DNA from: Lentinus brumalis
Lineage: Eukaryota; Basidiomycota; Agaricomycetes; Polyporales; Polyporaceae
Assembly: GCA_001792895.1 (NCBI GenBank)
Contig: MARA01000010.1
Coordinates: forward strand, 992,001-1,056,000
Length of the DNA stretch: 64,000 nt
Reading direction: 5' to 3'
Part shown: one piece after another, positions 1 through 11,522 of the stretch
Position numbering within the stretch: the first letter of the stretch is position 1
Layout of the letters: each line of letters begins with the position of its first letter
The notes under the pieces: model-generated
Told to the model about the DNA's origin: nothing
Database searches by the model: none
What the model saw: only the letters and a program-made list of their open reading frames with translations
Translations under genes and position numbers: made by a program

Positions 1-401
1 TCATGGGCGGCGGGGCGATTCCGAGCATCCCCACGAACCTCACCTGCACGGACTGCGTCAAGGGCGCATTCAGCATCGTCTCCCAGAACTTCGGCGACCT
101 CATCCCGAGCTCCGTGTCCTCTGACCTCTCCTCCACGTGCGGCGCCTCGTTCGTCGGTAAGTGATGCCCTCTGTGCGAACGCGTTGTAAACGCGGACTGT
201 GGCTGACCATGGATCTGTTTCCGTATGACATCCGCAGATGGCGCACTGCCCTCGACCGTGACGCAGCTTGCGACCAAGGACGGCTCCTCCACGACCGTGA
301 CGCCGAACGGCGCCGCGCCCAGCTTCGCTGCGGTGCCGGTCTTTGGCATCGTGGCGGCCTCGCTCCTCGCGGTCTCGTCCGCGTTCGCTCTCCTTGCATA
401 G
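1..401 (+). CDS. 3' end of a DUF7729-like secreted, probably GPI-anchored protein (partial)
   Basis: The gene enters from the left edge, so its start and signal peptide are not in the window. The visible exons are about 1-156 and 238-401, joined across a GTAAGT...CGCAG intron that splits a GAT codon. The upstream exon encodes a cysteine motif (LTCTDCVKGAFS) and a second cysteine (STCGASF). This spacing is familiar from fungal DUF7729 serine-rich secreted proteins. The last exon is Ser/Thr-rich and ends in a hydrophobic tail (VFGIVAASLLAVSSAFALLA) just before the TAG stop, which fits a GPI-anchor signal or C-terminal membrane segment. It probably sits at the cell surface or in the wall. The family call rests on the cysteine pattern and tail only; no enzymatic role is known for the family. 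Confidence 0.6.
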
Positions 402-1156
402 ACGTTTCCGCGGAATTATGGCGCACGGACGCTTTCCTTCAGTTCTTGCTTTACGATGCTGATCGGACTCGATGGACTGCTCTATCGCACACGCAGAAGT
501 TGTAGCATGATTTCCCCATTGCAAAGTACGCATTTAGCTTAATCATCGGACATTTGCAATACACATCGGATTGTGGAGGCGTTATTTTTGGTCGCTTCCG
601 GGCGGTGTGCGTTTCTATTTTCCTGCTGTTGCGCGAGCGCACACAGTATAGCCCGCTTGTTTGCAGGTGCGTAAAGTGCTTCATGTTCTGCCGACTTCGG
701 CACTGTTCACTTCGCGACAGATTGGCTGACGCGAACAGATGCGGCTCCCTCACGGACGCACAGGCAATGTAGGGACGTTTCGCCGAGGTGCTTGGCAGAA
801 GACTTCCTCGCGGATCGGACGGTGAGCAAATGAGCATTGATTATATGTGGGCACAATGCCAATGCTGCTGAGACTAGACATGAAATTGTACAGACGTTGC
901 TCGGATACGGCGTGTGCAAGGGAGACTTGGCATATAGGTATCGAACTGCGGAAAGTGCTGCGGACCAGCGCATCACAGGCAAATGCGCATCCTGCGGACG
1001 AATACGAAGACTTTGGTCGGACAAGCATCGCCGCGACACTCAGAGCTCTTCGACCCCGCATTCAATTATATCAGGCACGATAGACGGCGCCGCTTCCCCA
1101 GGTGGGATCGCGCTCAGGCATATCCTCCAGGTCCGCAGCTCCTGTGGCATGCATCC
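402..1156. other. intergenic stretch without recognisable gene
   Basis: This interval lies between the DUF7729-like gene and the 3' end of the minus-strand gene at 1157. Short open frames overlap on both strands, but none shows a recognisable domain or a coherent exon chain. It probably holds the two 3' UTRs, since the flanking genes converge. Confidence 0.5.
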
Positions 1157-2638
1157 TCATGCACCTCCATGACCTCGGGTCGCGAATATCCCGAAACTCA
1201 TTCGCTGTCCCGTGTGCGGCCGCCGCCATTGTGTGATACCGGGAGCCGTGTCCTCTGCAGGGATGGTGGGGTCGGTCACATCCGTGCCATCGCTAGCCGC
1301 GTCCGTATCGGTGGCGCAAAATGCCATGCCGTCCATGTCCACTGCATGGGGAGATACGTTGCACTCATGCACGGTCGAGGATGACCCTGCAGGCTCTTCG
1401 TCCACTCCTTCCTCCTCCTCCGGCGGAAGACGCTCGTCTCCGTTTGCATCTTCCACCGCCACCTTCCGGCGCATCTTCTTCTTCCCGGGTCCGGAGTCTG
1501 TCCACCGCTTTGTGCCTCCAGTGCGCGTCGCAGCAGCGGGACTCGGACTCGAACTCCCAGCTGGCGGTGGGAGCCCGCCACATGGACCACACGTGCAACG
1601 CTCGACCTCCCCAAACTGGCGCAACGACTCCTCCAGCTGCTCGACCGTACGCGGCGTCCAAAGTGCACTTATAGCCTCCTTCACGTCGTGGCGTTGGTAG
1701 CACGGCATCCGTATTCGGACGTACTCCTGGTGCACCGCGCGCATCCCATCCCGGTCATCCGGCGACGATCCAAGCCGCTCTGCCGCAGCTTTTGTATACT
1801 TGCGCTTCAGTGTGTGGTACCGAACCGGCCCGAGGCATTTCAGCATGGTCAAATGGCGCGCCACCGCGTCGGGCCGGCTGATAGATGCGGGTTGGGAGTG
1901 CACGGGGTTTGTGCAGACGACTAAGATGGATAGGTGCGTGAAGAGGACGTGGCGGTCGCGGTCGGTGCTGCGTTTGAAGGCAGTGCGCACGCGACAAGAG
2001 CGAGTGGTGACGAAGGGACATTCCCAGGACCGTTTGCTTTGCACTGGTGTGCCTGTACCCTGGGAGCTAGAGATGCTCTGGGAGGATTCCTTCTGTGCCT
2101 CTGAGGATGTACTCGGAGTCGAAGGTGGCGGCGTTGTCTCGTCTTGCATGACGAGCCGTTTCGCCTCCATGAGGACCTCGTCGTAGAAGTCCGCTGTCAG
2201 CTGTGTCACATCCTCTGGGTATGCGAGCTGGGCGAGAATGGCCGTCAATTCGCGATCGTGAAGCTTCCAGTTCACCGGTTCGCTTGAGGTTTCGCAAGAT
2301 GCAACGGCACCCTCTGTGAAAGCGTGCTGATTGAGACAAGAAAGTCTGCACGAAATATACCAAGTCATACCATAGTAGTTCAGAAAGTCATCTTCCAATG
2401 ACCCCGAAGCTTCTGACTGGCTATCGCCACGGTGGCGCTTGGCAGAGTGAGCAGGGGGCGTGTCTCGCTCCTCACGCCTCTGTAAAGACCCTTGATGAGT
2501 GACTGTGTGCCTAGATCTGAGGGAGGAGCCAGGTGTGGCGGCGTCAGTATCTTCAGTATCGCCATCCCCCTCGTGGTGGTCTGTGTAATTTTCTCTCTTC
2601 AGGTTGCGATGGGCAAAGGATTTGTTGCCTAGAAACAT
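1157..2638 (-). CDS. uncharacterised protein with acidic C-terminus and basic NLS-like cluster
   Basis: I do not recognise the family. The frame starts at a true ATG (2636-2638) and stops at TGA (1157-1159). One 57-nt intron (2314-2370; GTATGA donor, TTTCACAG acceptor) is likely and frame-neutral, giving about 474 residues. The N-terminal quarter is Ser/Thr/Arg-rich and disordered-looking. A central folded-looking block (about residues 110-330) holds a Cys/His group (WECPF... VCTNPVHS) that could be a degenerate zinc-binding motif. Further on, a CTCGPCGG pair precedes a basic cluster (GKKKMRRKV) and an acidic run (PPEEEEGVDEEP). This composition suggests a nuclear protein. It lies tail to tail with the DUF7729-like gene. 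Confidence 0.55.
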   Translation of the reverse strand: MFLGNKSFAHRNLKRENYTDHHEGDGDTEDTDAATPGSSLRSRHTVTHQGSLQRREERDTPPAHSAKRHRGDSQSEASGSLEDDFLNYYGMTWYISCRLSCLNQHAFTEGAVASCETSSEPVNWKLHDRELTAILAQLAYPEDVTQLTADFYDEVLMEAKRLVMQDETTPPPSTPSTSSEAQKESSQSISSSQGTGTPVQSKRSWECPFVTTRSCRVRTAFKRSTDRDRHVLFTHLSILVVCTNPVHSQPASISRPDAVARHLTMLKCLGPVRYHTLKRKYTKAAAERLGSSPDDRDGMRAVHQEYVRIRMPCYQRHDVKEAISALWTPRTVEQLEESLRQFGEVERCTCGPCGGLPPPAGSSSPSPAAATRTGGTKRWTDSGPGKKKMRRKVAVEDANGDERLPPEEEEGVDEEPAGSSSTVHECNVSPHAVDMDGMAFCATDTDAASDGTDVTDPTIPAEDTAPGITQWRRPHTGQRMSFGIFATRGHGGA

Positions 2639-3526
2639 GGATGAATGGGTTGCGTGCGCGGTAATGGGAGGTATTAGCGGAGTCCTTAAAAGTAGCAGAT
2701 TGCAGTAGGATGTGGGGCTTCAGATGGGACTATAGGAAAACAAGAGCGTTGGTATGGAGAACCTCAAGCTGGGGCGACCGAGTTGTCATTAGGTCAGTGG
2801 GTGCCAAGTGATGGTGATGGAAGTTATGTAATGCAAACTTTCTATATGAGGCGCTGTGGTTACTGCCAAACGAAATGACTACTTCAATCCTGGAGACCGA
2901 CATTTGTGTCGACTCTCTAGACTCGAAGGAGCAGGACTCATGAGCAGAATAAGTAAGTAGGTTCCTTGCCAGTGCCTCTTTCGGATAGTATTAATGAGTG
3001 AGACATACTGTGTCTCGTGCAAGGGAGTAGCAAAGGAACAGGTCCGAGTCTGGACAATGGCACGGACGCTCTCGACTCCGAAAGAAACTTAAAGCGTTCA
3101 GTAGTGGTTGTTTCCTGATTAGGGAATGCCACGTGGCGGCGTGGCACGGCATCGCGGTGGCGCTCAGCAGCTCACTGCCACTGCCAGTGAGCGACAGCCA
3201 TGCTCGCTGCGGGAGGGTGGGACGACTTGCGCGACTGAAGTTCTCGCATCTAGACAAAGGTACAGAACAGAACCTGCTATAGCCCAGTCGTGACTGACGA
3301 AATCCCAGGGCCTAGTGGGTACCGCTTACGACACCTCGCTTCTGTCGCTCGTACCTCGTTCCGAGAGGATATCGGCTTCCCGGGAACCCAGAGACAAACT
3401 CTGGCGCGTCCCCTATTTTGCCCCAAACCATTCGGTTGTTTCTGAACCTGTCCCATGGTCTGTGGTATGTGCTTTACTTACTCCTGTTCCTTATGACCTG
3501 CTAATTGTCAATAATTTACACCGTAG
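2639..3526. promoter_or_regulatory. divergent intergenic region upstream of MED12
   Basis: This is the shared 5' region between the minus-strand unknown gene and MED12. An open frame at 3315-3557 has no ATG and no domain. It is probably 5' UTR and intron of MED12, because the MED12 start codon follows directly after an acceptor-like CCGTAG. No other feature is evident. Confidence 0.4.
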
Positions 3527-6500
3527 ATGGCGAAAAGGGAGACATCCGACCCTCTGACGATCTATGAGTCGCGCCCGCCAGAATGGTTGCCAAGAGCACA
3601 TACCTCTGCCGACCTTGGTGCGTGACCCGACCCTCACACTGCGGTGGCTCTCCTCACTCATTTCGTTGCTCGCAGGTTATGTCGGCTTCCACCCACCTCG
3701 ACCGCATCAGATCGAGGAGACACTCACGGAGTCGAACGTAAAGAATGGCCTCGTTCTCCCTCCGGCTGTTCCGGTAAGACCTCATGGCAGTCAGACCTTT
3801 CGCGGGGCATGGTCTGATGACATCGTGCAGGCGGAGACGTACAGCGCTCAGGACTCCGTGCGGAAGCGCCTGATGCAGGAAGATGCTCTCGGCGAACTGG
3901 AGGATCTCATGAACCAGATTTTTGCGCGCAAAGCAGACACTATACCTCCTATACCGTTAGTGAAGGCTCACAAGCCGCCGAGACCGCATTACTGACTCCA
4001 CCCAGGGCTTCCACATTTCGCTTGCCGTCGAGAGTCACACTCAACGACGCCAAAAGGAATGCATGGTTTGCGGATCTCGCGAACCCGGACGTTCCCTTGT
4101 CTAAACTCGGCAAGAATGTGCCCCATGGCGCGAAGGGACATGACCTGCTCGATTTGCTCCATACCAACAATGTCGCAATCCCTCGTGCAGTGTGGTTCTT
4201 GCGAGTGTTTGGCGCAAATGACTCAGTGAGCTGAATTACTTGTGCCATCTGAGACTGCTCTGACCCTCCTCTGTAGGCTGGGTTGCGCAACAAGCCAACC
4301 TATAACCCCACGCAGTATAGCGTTGAATGGGCGAACGTCATGACAACGTATATGAAGAAGCAGCTGGCTGAGATCGCGCTACCTAGTGCGCCTCGTCCTG
4401 GTCTGAACATAAAGCAGACATTCAAAGGCGTCCTGTCCGATGCCGACACAAGGGAGAAGTGGATATCGCGGTTCACATATTGGTGCGCTGTCATGCAACG
4501 TTGGCGCCACCGGACCTTGACAACTCTGACAAACCTTCACAGCTTGAGTCTCCTACGCACCTTCTATGCCGAAGGCCTCGTTGATAATCGAACTTTCCTA
4601 TCCTGGTTGGTGCAACAGATGAGCATATGCAATCTGGCGCAAGCCGGTCTCGTTGCACGGCTTGGAGACGAGTATCTTGAGGGCATGTTGGTTAGCCGCG
4701 CTCTCACCCGACCCTTTTTGGACGCTTCTTTAGCCAAGCTTAAAGAGGCGCGTCCCATCCCTGTATGCACTATTTCCATGACCCTCAACCCTGATGTAGA
4801 TACAAGACTCATCAGCAAAGGAGTTCCTGGCAAACACAACCCATATCCTCAGAAATCTCGTTGCTGTACGTATGGTAGTCCTCCACACCGAGAGAACCGC
4901 CCTGACATGATCCATCAGCGTTCCTTCCTCGCTCTTCCCGATGCTGCCATTAGCCCTCGCATGCACATACAACACGGCGCCACTCTGGAAGAGATCCTGA
5001 TGGAGAATTTTGCCACTGAAGGAGGTGATGGTGTCCCCCCACAGTACCTCCAGAACCTACATCAGACGGTCATGGACGTTCTATACGACGTGCAGCGTCG
5101 GAACGAAGCGATGCTCTTCTATCACTTGCCCCCACGAGTTCTCGGTACGCTCTCCTCCGCACTGTCAGATATCAAGGTACGTCGTACCAACTGCGATCTC
5201 GCACCCTCGCGAAATTGCCTCTCATTCGTACCTATAGCTGCTCAATTCGATATCAGGGAAAACGGACATGTCGAGCGTCGCCCTCTTCGACGACTCGTCT
5301 GAGGTCTCTGAGTCGTTCTCCCAGAAACTCGACTTCCTGCTAACATGGAGCGTCACCCCGCTCCAGTACGGCGATCATCGCCCATACGCCGCCGCGTGTC
5401 TTCTCCAGCTGTGGAGGAACAAAGCGGCAGATCGCGCTGTCAGGCGAGATGCACCATCGCCAGACGAGCCCATCCAGAGTCTCCTCTTCCAGTGGCTTCA
5501 CACCTCTGAGGTCGCGGGCGAGTCAAGTAACCTGCCCGCCGTCGCGCTTCTCTTTGGTCAGCTTGTCAAGCATGGCCTGTTCTCATATGGGGAGTATATG
5601 CAGCATCTGATTGCAAGAGGGGAGGAGGGCCTCTCCTTTACACAGCCGTCGGTAGGTAAAGCGGGAGAGTGTCGAGGACAGTCGCTGATGCCTTGTACAG
5701 GAGAGCATCTCTCGCCACCGCGACTTCCTTCGCTGGATCCCACTGCATGATGCCAGCCCATCTCTGATGAATCAGCGCAAGGCTATCCTCTATGGCTTAC
5801 GAGTGCGCGAAACGCCCGAGGAACTCAACGAGAAGGAGATACGGAAGGAATTCCGGTCACTTATCCCCGAACTCTTCGGAGGGACGTCGACTGGAGAGGC
5901 TTTGACGACCACATTCTGGCAGTCGTGCAGTAGCCTGCTGTCTGCTCCTCGGTTTGAGCAGGTCAAGACGATCAAGCAGTGGTTTCTACCTGTTTACAAG
6001 AAGTTCCTGTCTAGGTGAGTGCATTGATGAAACCTGCACCTCGTGTTTCCTCACCCTCCGACAGCAATACGGACGGTTCCTTCGAACGTGAGAACGTCAT
6101 CTTACGCGTCTTCACCTTGTCGGTCATCATCATGGCACGCGTACGATCATATGGCTCGATACTGGATGTGAGTGATCATTGCCCAACGTTGGGAAGTGGA
6201 CAATAACCCCGGTGACAGATGTCCTTGTACACGTTGGAACACGTCAACGGAAGCCCAATGCTCACCGCAGTATTCGAGACCCTGCGGCAGCACATGGAGG
6301 TCTGGGCCTGCATGAACCGTATGAAGGACGTTGCCTCTGCTCTGTGGGCCGTGCACCAGACATGGCGCAGTCGTGGGTCCCAGAACCGCGTCCTCCTCAA
6401 GCTCCTGGCCGAAGTTGACAATGATTGCTACCTGGAACCCGCTGCTCGGGAGCAGATGCTGTCGGACATTTCGGCATATACGCATGTACGATGGTTTCCC

Positions 6501-9321
6501 TCGTCTTATTCCTTGTTCTGACGCGTTTGTCTCAGGCACTTTTCCCAACTAATGAGAATCCGGACAGCGTCCCGCAAGTGCTCCCCGAGATATTGCTTCT
6601 CGCTACGGATCCCGCGCCAGAGGCTCCCTCACTCCTAGCAAACAGCCTTTGGTACAAGTACATGACCTCCCCCGACTGGGCTTGGAAGGTCTGGGACAAC
6701 ACAATTGCAAGTCTGCGGCAGCTCCCCGCCATGATCCCCGACATAGCGGATCGCCGAGCATGCGCTCTCCGATACGCCACATTCCTGCTTCATGTCGACC
6801 AGCATCTCCCGCGCGGGTTCGACGAACAGATACGCTCGTGGCTCCTGGGTTCCGGGAGGAACGAGATCGCCGCCTTGACTCCGGAACATTGGGACGTCGT
6901 CACCGTCGTCCTGCTGTACCTCGCTTGTTATGGGGCACTGGCCACAACGACCATCCTCGAGAGCCTGATTTTCCAGGTTTGGCAGGCGGGTGCTAACGTA
7001 TCTTCCGAGGAGCAGGGACAGTCTCTCGAGACCCTCTTGACGTCCGTCAACAGTCTCTTCGAGCATCTGCTCCTAAGGGACGAGTGCGGAACAGGAATGC
7101 CTCCAGCAGACGTCTTCGAAGCGCAAGGGCTCCAGACGCGTCGCAGAGACGTCTTCCGAGAACCTCACTTCTCCTTGCTTGTGTCGAATTTCCCTGCGCT
7201 GGTCCTCATTGAACAGAATAGGTGTTTCTCCGAGGCGCTGCGTGGAGCTTCGACGACTCTTCGTCGGACGATGTGCCGAGTCAGTGTCTTCCGCCAGGGG
7301 ATATACCGGGATCTGGACGCTGTTCGCTTGACGTTCGAAAGGCTTCTGGAGTCCCAACACATCTCGGACGACCTACACGGCCCTCTTTTGGAAGCTTTGC
7401 GGTTGATGCTCAACGACTCCAGTCAAGGTACGTGGAATCCTCGTCATTCGCTGTCATGCAAACGGGCTCAACGAATGATCATAGACGGAGTGGTGAATGC
7501 GGCGGATTGGAGATCCGTGACGTCTCTCCTGAGCCACTGGAAACTCGCTGCGACTTCAATCGAGATTCGGTTGGCCATCAAGCAACTGCAAGAGGCCCTA
7601 TCTCGCGAATCCACACGTCAAGTGGCTGGTTCGAGTCTGGACAAGCTTGCAAGCGCAGTCTTCTACTCCTGCAAGAAGGCCGAGGAGGCGGACTTCGTCG
7701 CGGAATTGATCACCGATGTGGATAGGACAGTCGCTGGCAAGGTGCGTACATTCGATCTGAACCGCATACAATTGGGCCAAACTTCCTCCAATCATAGTTC
7801 GTGAATGCCGGCTTGAAGCGTGCCGCCGAGATATTCCGAGAGTGGGATCCGATGAGAGACGACACGAATCACAAAGATCTGAAGAAATGCGCGAGCGAAA
7901 TTCTCCGTCTCTGCGCGAACATCGTCGTGCCGTTCCGCAAGGACGCGTCGCTGCCGCAGCTTGACAGCCCAGTCCAGGAGGCGCTGTTCACAGTCCTCTG
8001 TGCGAAGATAGCGCATATGACCGGAGTCATGGCCGCGGTGGTGCAACGGCCTTGGGACGAGTATGCATCTCGCGCGTCACAAACTATCATCTTCCTGGCC
8101 CGCATGCTCCAGTTCCACCTGGGATTCTCCATCACATGGAGTCAGCAAGCGAAGGACCTTGCTGAGGAGCTATGTTTTAACCTCGCACGCTTGGCTTTGG
8201 TAGGTCGCCACGCATTTTCCTATGTTGTGACCAGCTCATCCGTGTCCGCAGATGCATGGAGCAGGAGAAGGCCTGAATATGCTCGCGTTCCCCCTATTGC
8301 TTGATACCCTATGCTTCACTCTCGACGGTAGGCCATCCCGCTCTTCCTCCTCCTGGCCCGCGCTCATTTAGGACTTCCGCCTTTCCTAGAAATACCCGCG
8401 GACGCCAAAGCGACGGCCCCATATGATCCCTTCCGAAACTACCCTGAATTTAATCTGTCCGACCTACCCTCCGACATGCCACCCGAGTACAAAACCCGCA
8501 TGCGCACCCTCCTCCCCTACGTCGCGCTCAACCCCGCCGTCGAAGACCTTGTGTACACCACGCGCGACATCTCCGGAGCCATCATCAGCATTGTGCCAGT
8601 ACAGAACCGCCCCTGGGAGTGGACAGAGTACCTCGGCGAGAATCCCGCAGGCGAGCCCGCCCGCGGCGACGACCGCTCGCCCGACGACAGGCCGCACGTC
8701 AAGAACTCCGCCGCGCTCTCGCTCGAACTCTTCGAGGCGCGTGTTACGGGCGACCGTATCATCCCGCCTATCGTGCCCGCTGGCCCCGGTTCGGGCTCGG
8801 GGATAGGCACGGATGACATGATGGCTGAAGAGAACCTGCGTTCGTTCCAGGACGACGTCTACGCCGAGGGCGCGTTCAGCCGCGACTGGCGCGAGACACG
8901 GATCCGGCTCGAGGACGCGAGCGCACGGGCCAAGGCCGAGCAGGAAGACAGTGTGCCCCCGCTGCCTGCGCTGACCGGACACAGCCATGTCCTCGGAGCT
9001 GGGGCGACCGAGCATAACCGCACGTCCTCGCGTCGACCCTCCCCTGCGTCGTCGGTACGGTCTGCGGGGACGGCGCCGCTCGGTTCGGTGCGGCAGAGTC
9101 CTGCGCACCCGCTCAGCCGACTGTCGGTGTCGACCGCTGGTGAGGTGATCGACGTCGACGCGCTCGATGGCGGGACGTCTGGCTCGGGGACCACGAAGAA
9201 GCGCAAGGCAATGAGCATGATTGTGGAAGAGGATGACGAGATAGAGTTCGTAGAGGGGCCCATACCTGCGTCGCAGAAGCGGAAGATCGCGGGGAAGCCA
9301 ACGAGGGCAAAGAAGAAATGA
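3527..9321 (+). CDS. MED12: Mediator complex subunit 12 (MED12/Srb8)
   Basis: MED12 is part of the Mediator CDK8 kinase module and links Cyclin C-CDK8 to core Mediator in transcription control. I assign 16 exons: 3527-3617, 3676-3773, 3831-3955, 4006-4225, 4277-4762, 4800-4865, 4919-5176, 5238-5651, 5701-6014, 6065-6167, 6219-6485, 6536-7427, 7485-7741, 7798-8199, 8252-8327 and 8390-9321. These join in frame to 1666 residues. The diagnostic Med12 N-terminal domain begins in exon 4 (RVTLNDAKRNAWFADLANPD, then KGHDLLDLL and VAIPRAVWFLRVFG). The long helical middle includes WSVTPLQYGDHRPYAA. The tail is low-complexity and basic, ending in Lys residues as a likely NLS. The intron at 4763-4799 is only 37 nt but restores the expected frame. 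The ATG follows an acceptor-like TAG, so an upstream non-coding exon is likely; the exact start is the least certain point. Confidence 0.9.
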
Positions 9322-9686
9322 CATCTTTAGTCCAAGCAGGTTGTTCTCCCCGAGCCTTCTCGCTGTTGGGTCGTAAATCGTTGTACGTAACTTATTATCT
9401 TGTGCGGGAAGTTCGTATTCTCTGCTTCTTCTGTCGCTCATCTGTGGCGACGACTGCTATACATGATCTTCAAGCCCTCCAACGTAACAACGCGAGCGGC
9501 GGAACGGGTAGCAATATCGTACCGGAATACAGTGCGAACCAGTAGTGTATATACGGAAGCAATGCGGAGTGAGGAAGAATAAGGATATGTTGCGATAATG
9601 GCGCCATGTGGTCGAAAACAAGGAGTTCGGATGCGGTACAAGAACATTTGTCTGTGTCGTCATTGGTCGTCAAGTCCTCGGGCCAG
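9322..9686. other. convergent 3' region between MED12 and the RING gene
   Basis: The two genes face each other across 365 bp. I see only AT-richer sequence consistent with two 3' UTRs and no further gene. Confidence 0.5.
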
Positions 9687-10835
9687 TCAAGAGTAGGGAA
9701 AGAACCCGTCGAAAGCACCTCCGACAGGTCGCCCTGGGATGCGCGGAAGGGGCGCCTCCTGTGGGCACGACTCCCCTTGGACACCAGCGATGGTGCGTAC
9801 AAGGTGCTTGACAACGAAGTTCTCAGCGGGCTTGGCCTTGACCAGAACGCGACACGTAGGGCAAGAGTATTTGGGCTGGGCGGTCGTGCTCATGATGATG
9901 GCGATCTCGCGTTCGTACTGAAGCCGAGTATGGTGCGGAAGATTGGGCTGAGCGAGGGCATCGCGCCAGCGCGCGGGGATGACCCTCTGCGCGTCGTAGT
10001 TCGGATGGGCCGAGAGGTGCTGAACCAGTGCTGTGTTGAACCAATCGACCAAGCAATCCTTGCAAAAAGTGTGTCCACATGCGAGGCTGCATGTCGCACG
10101 CAGGCGCGTGAGTGTCGGATGCGGTTGACGGTGCGAAGGGAAGGACGTACGTGAATGGATGCCACATCTTGAGCGTGCAAACTTCACAGGTGACGTGGTC
10201 CTCGATAGTAGAAATGAACTATGATAATGATAACGGTGAGTCGCGAAGCGTGGGTATGCCATAACGGGCGCAATTACCTTGTCAGCCTTAGGGTCTGCCG
10301 CCGGCGCTTGCAGCTTGGGTGGTGGAGGGGCAGCGGGAGGTGCAGCCAGTGTCTTAGCATGCGTCTATATCAGGATGGAGACCTTTAGAATACTGAGAAC
10401 CGAGCAAAGACCGGACCACACTCACAGCTTTGGCAGCGGCGACCGCGGCCATCAACCTCTTGTTCTCCTGAACCACCGAAGTAGAGCGAAAGTCAGAGAC
10501 TTACCCTATACCCAGTAACAGAGGAGACGCACCTCCTGTAGTTCCTTGATCCTCTTTTCGTAAACACTGGACGAGGTTGTCGGCTTCTTTCGTGGTGGAG
10601 CCTCATCCTCATCCGACGAGATCTCAATGATCTCCGCGGCAGGCGGGAGAGGAGCGCGCGCCTTCTGCCTCACATTCGACTTGGAGACTCTACGCTCCGC
10701 TGTTGACCGCTTTCGCGGTGGGCCCTCATCGTCTGGAAGGACAATTGTGTTATTGTTCGAAGGTCCGGCGAGGTCCTGAGGGTAAGGCTGGGGCTGCCGG
10801 CTGCCATGCCTTGTTGCTGCGCGAGTGGCGGGCAT
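9687..10835 (-). CDS. RING-finger (C3HC4) protein, probable E3 ubiquitin ligase
   Basis: Five exons in transcript order (10533-10835, 10426-10467, 10278-10364, 10151-10218, 9687-10086) join in frame to 299 residues. The start is the ATG of MPATRAAT; the open frame runs further upstream but only with a GTG. The N-terminal half is disordered and basic/acidic (KRSTAERR, EIIEISSDEDEA), followed by a short coiled coil (KRIKELQE-ENKRLMAA). The RING domain spans about residues 172-260: CEVC, then CGHTFCKDC across an exon junction, then YSCPTC after an unusually long insertion between the third and fourth metal-ligand pairs. RING proteins of this kind recruit E2 enzymes. The substrate is unknown. The C-terminus is short and Gly/Pro-rich. 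Confidence 0.85.
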
Positions 10836-11522
10836 GGTAGACGAAGGGTAATGCGGGATGGTCTGCGAGGCACTCAGCGTATGAGAATGTATGGAAGCCA
10901 CGGAAAAGGCTGAGCGAGCAGAGCTGGTGGCGGTTGCAGTTCAAGAAGGCCGGCGCCTGTTGCTCGCTCATTATAGTCGCGCCGAAACGCGTCCCCTGAT
11001 CCCGTCACGTGCTCCCCGAAACCTTGTCCGTCACGACGGGCAGTGGCGCCTAGTTAGGGTCCGGAACAGGCTTGTAACAGGACCTGAACTGGACTCCTGT
11101 TCAGGTCCTGGTTACAAGGCTAGTTCAGGTCTGCGATGCCGGGTAAGCTAAGTAAGTTGAACACACTTACTATGTCTTTCGGAGCTTAAACCCATTTGTA
11201 TCCGGCGCTCGGGACCCGAACCAGCCTTGTAACCAGGACCTGAACAGGAGTCCAGTTCAGGTCCTGTTACAAGCCTGTTCCGGACCCTAACCAGGCGCCA
11301 CTGCCCGTCGTGCGTGCTAGCGCCTCTTCGGTCCGCTAAGACCCGAACCTCTCCTGGTCCAACTCCGTAAGAACCTGTAAGAACGTTCAAGTTTGCATTC
11401 AAACCGACGGACTGATACGACAGGTGAATTACAGTACTAGCATACCCACGCGGGACCATTCATGTCCACCCATGCCGCATGTCCTATGCTAGCGCATGGA
11501 TCGTGGCCAGAGTCCGGATGCT
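10836..11522. other. intergenic region carrying a foldback repeat
   Basis: This interval separates the RING gene 5' end from the 3' end of the DUF6534 gene; both are on the minus strand. Apart from the large inverted repeat annotated separately, no gene is evident. Confidence 0.5.
11032..11312. repeat. 281-bp inverted-repeat (foldback/MITE-like) element
   Basis: The left arm (11032-11131) and the right arm (11213-11312) are reverse complements with about three mismatches in 100 bp, around an 81-bp loop. Each arm is itself nearly self-complementary: CAGGACCTGAAC and GTTCAGGTCCTG flank a 9-nt loop, and GTAAC/GTTAC pairing extends the stem with a bulge. A transcript through it could form a long hairpin or a cruciform-like branched fold. 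No target-site duplication is obvious at the ends and no transposase is present. It may therefore be a non-autonomous element or a locally generated inverted duplication. Confidence 0.85.

Noticed and set aside
3315..3557. Open frame upstream of MED12
   Set aside because: It has no ATG and no domain, and overlaps the probable MED12 5' UTR intron and start.
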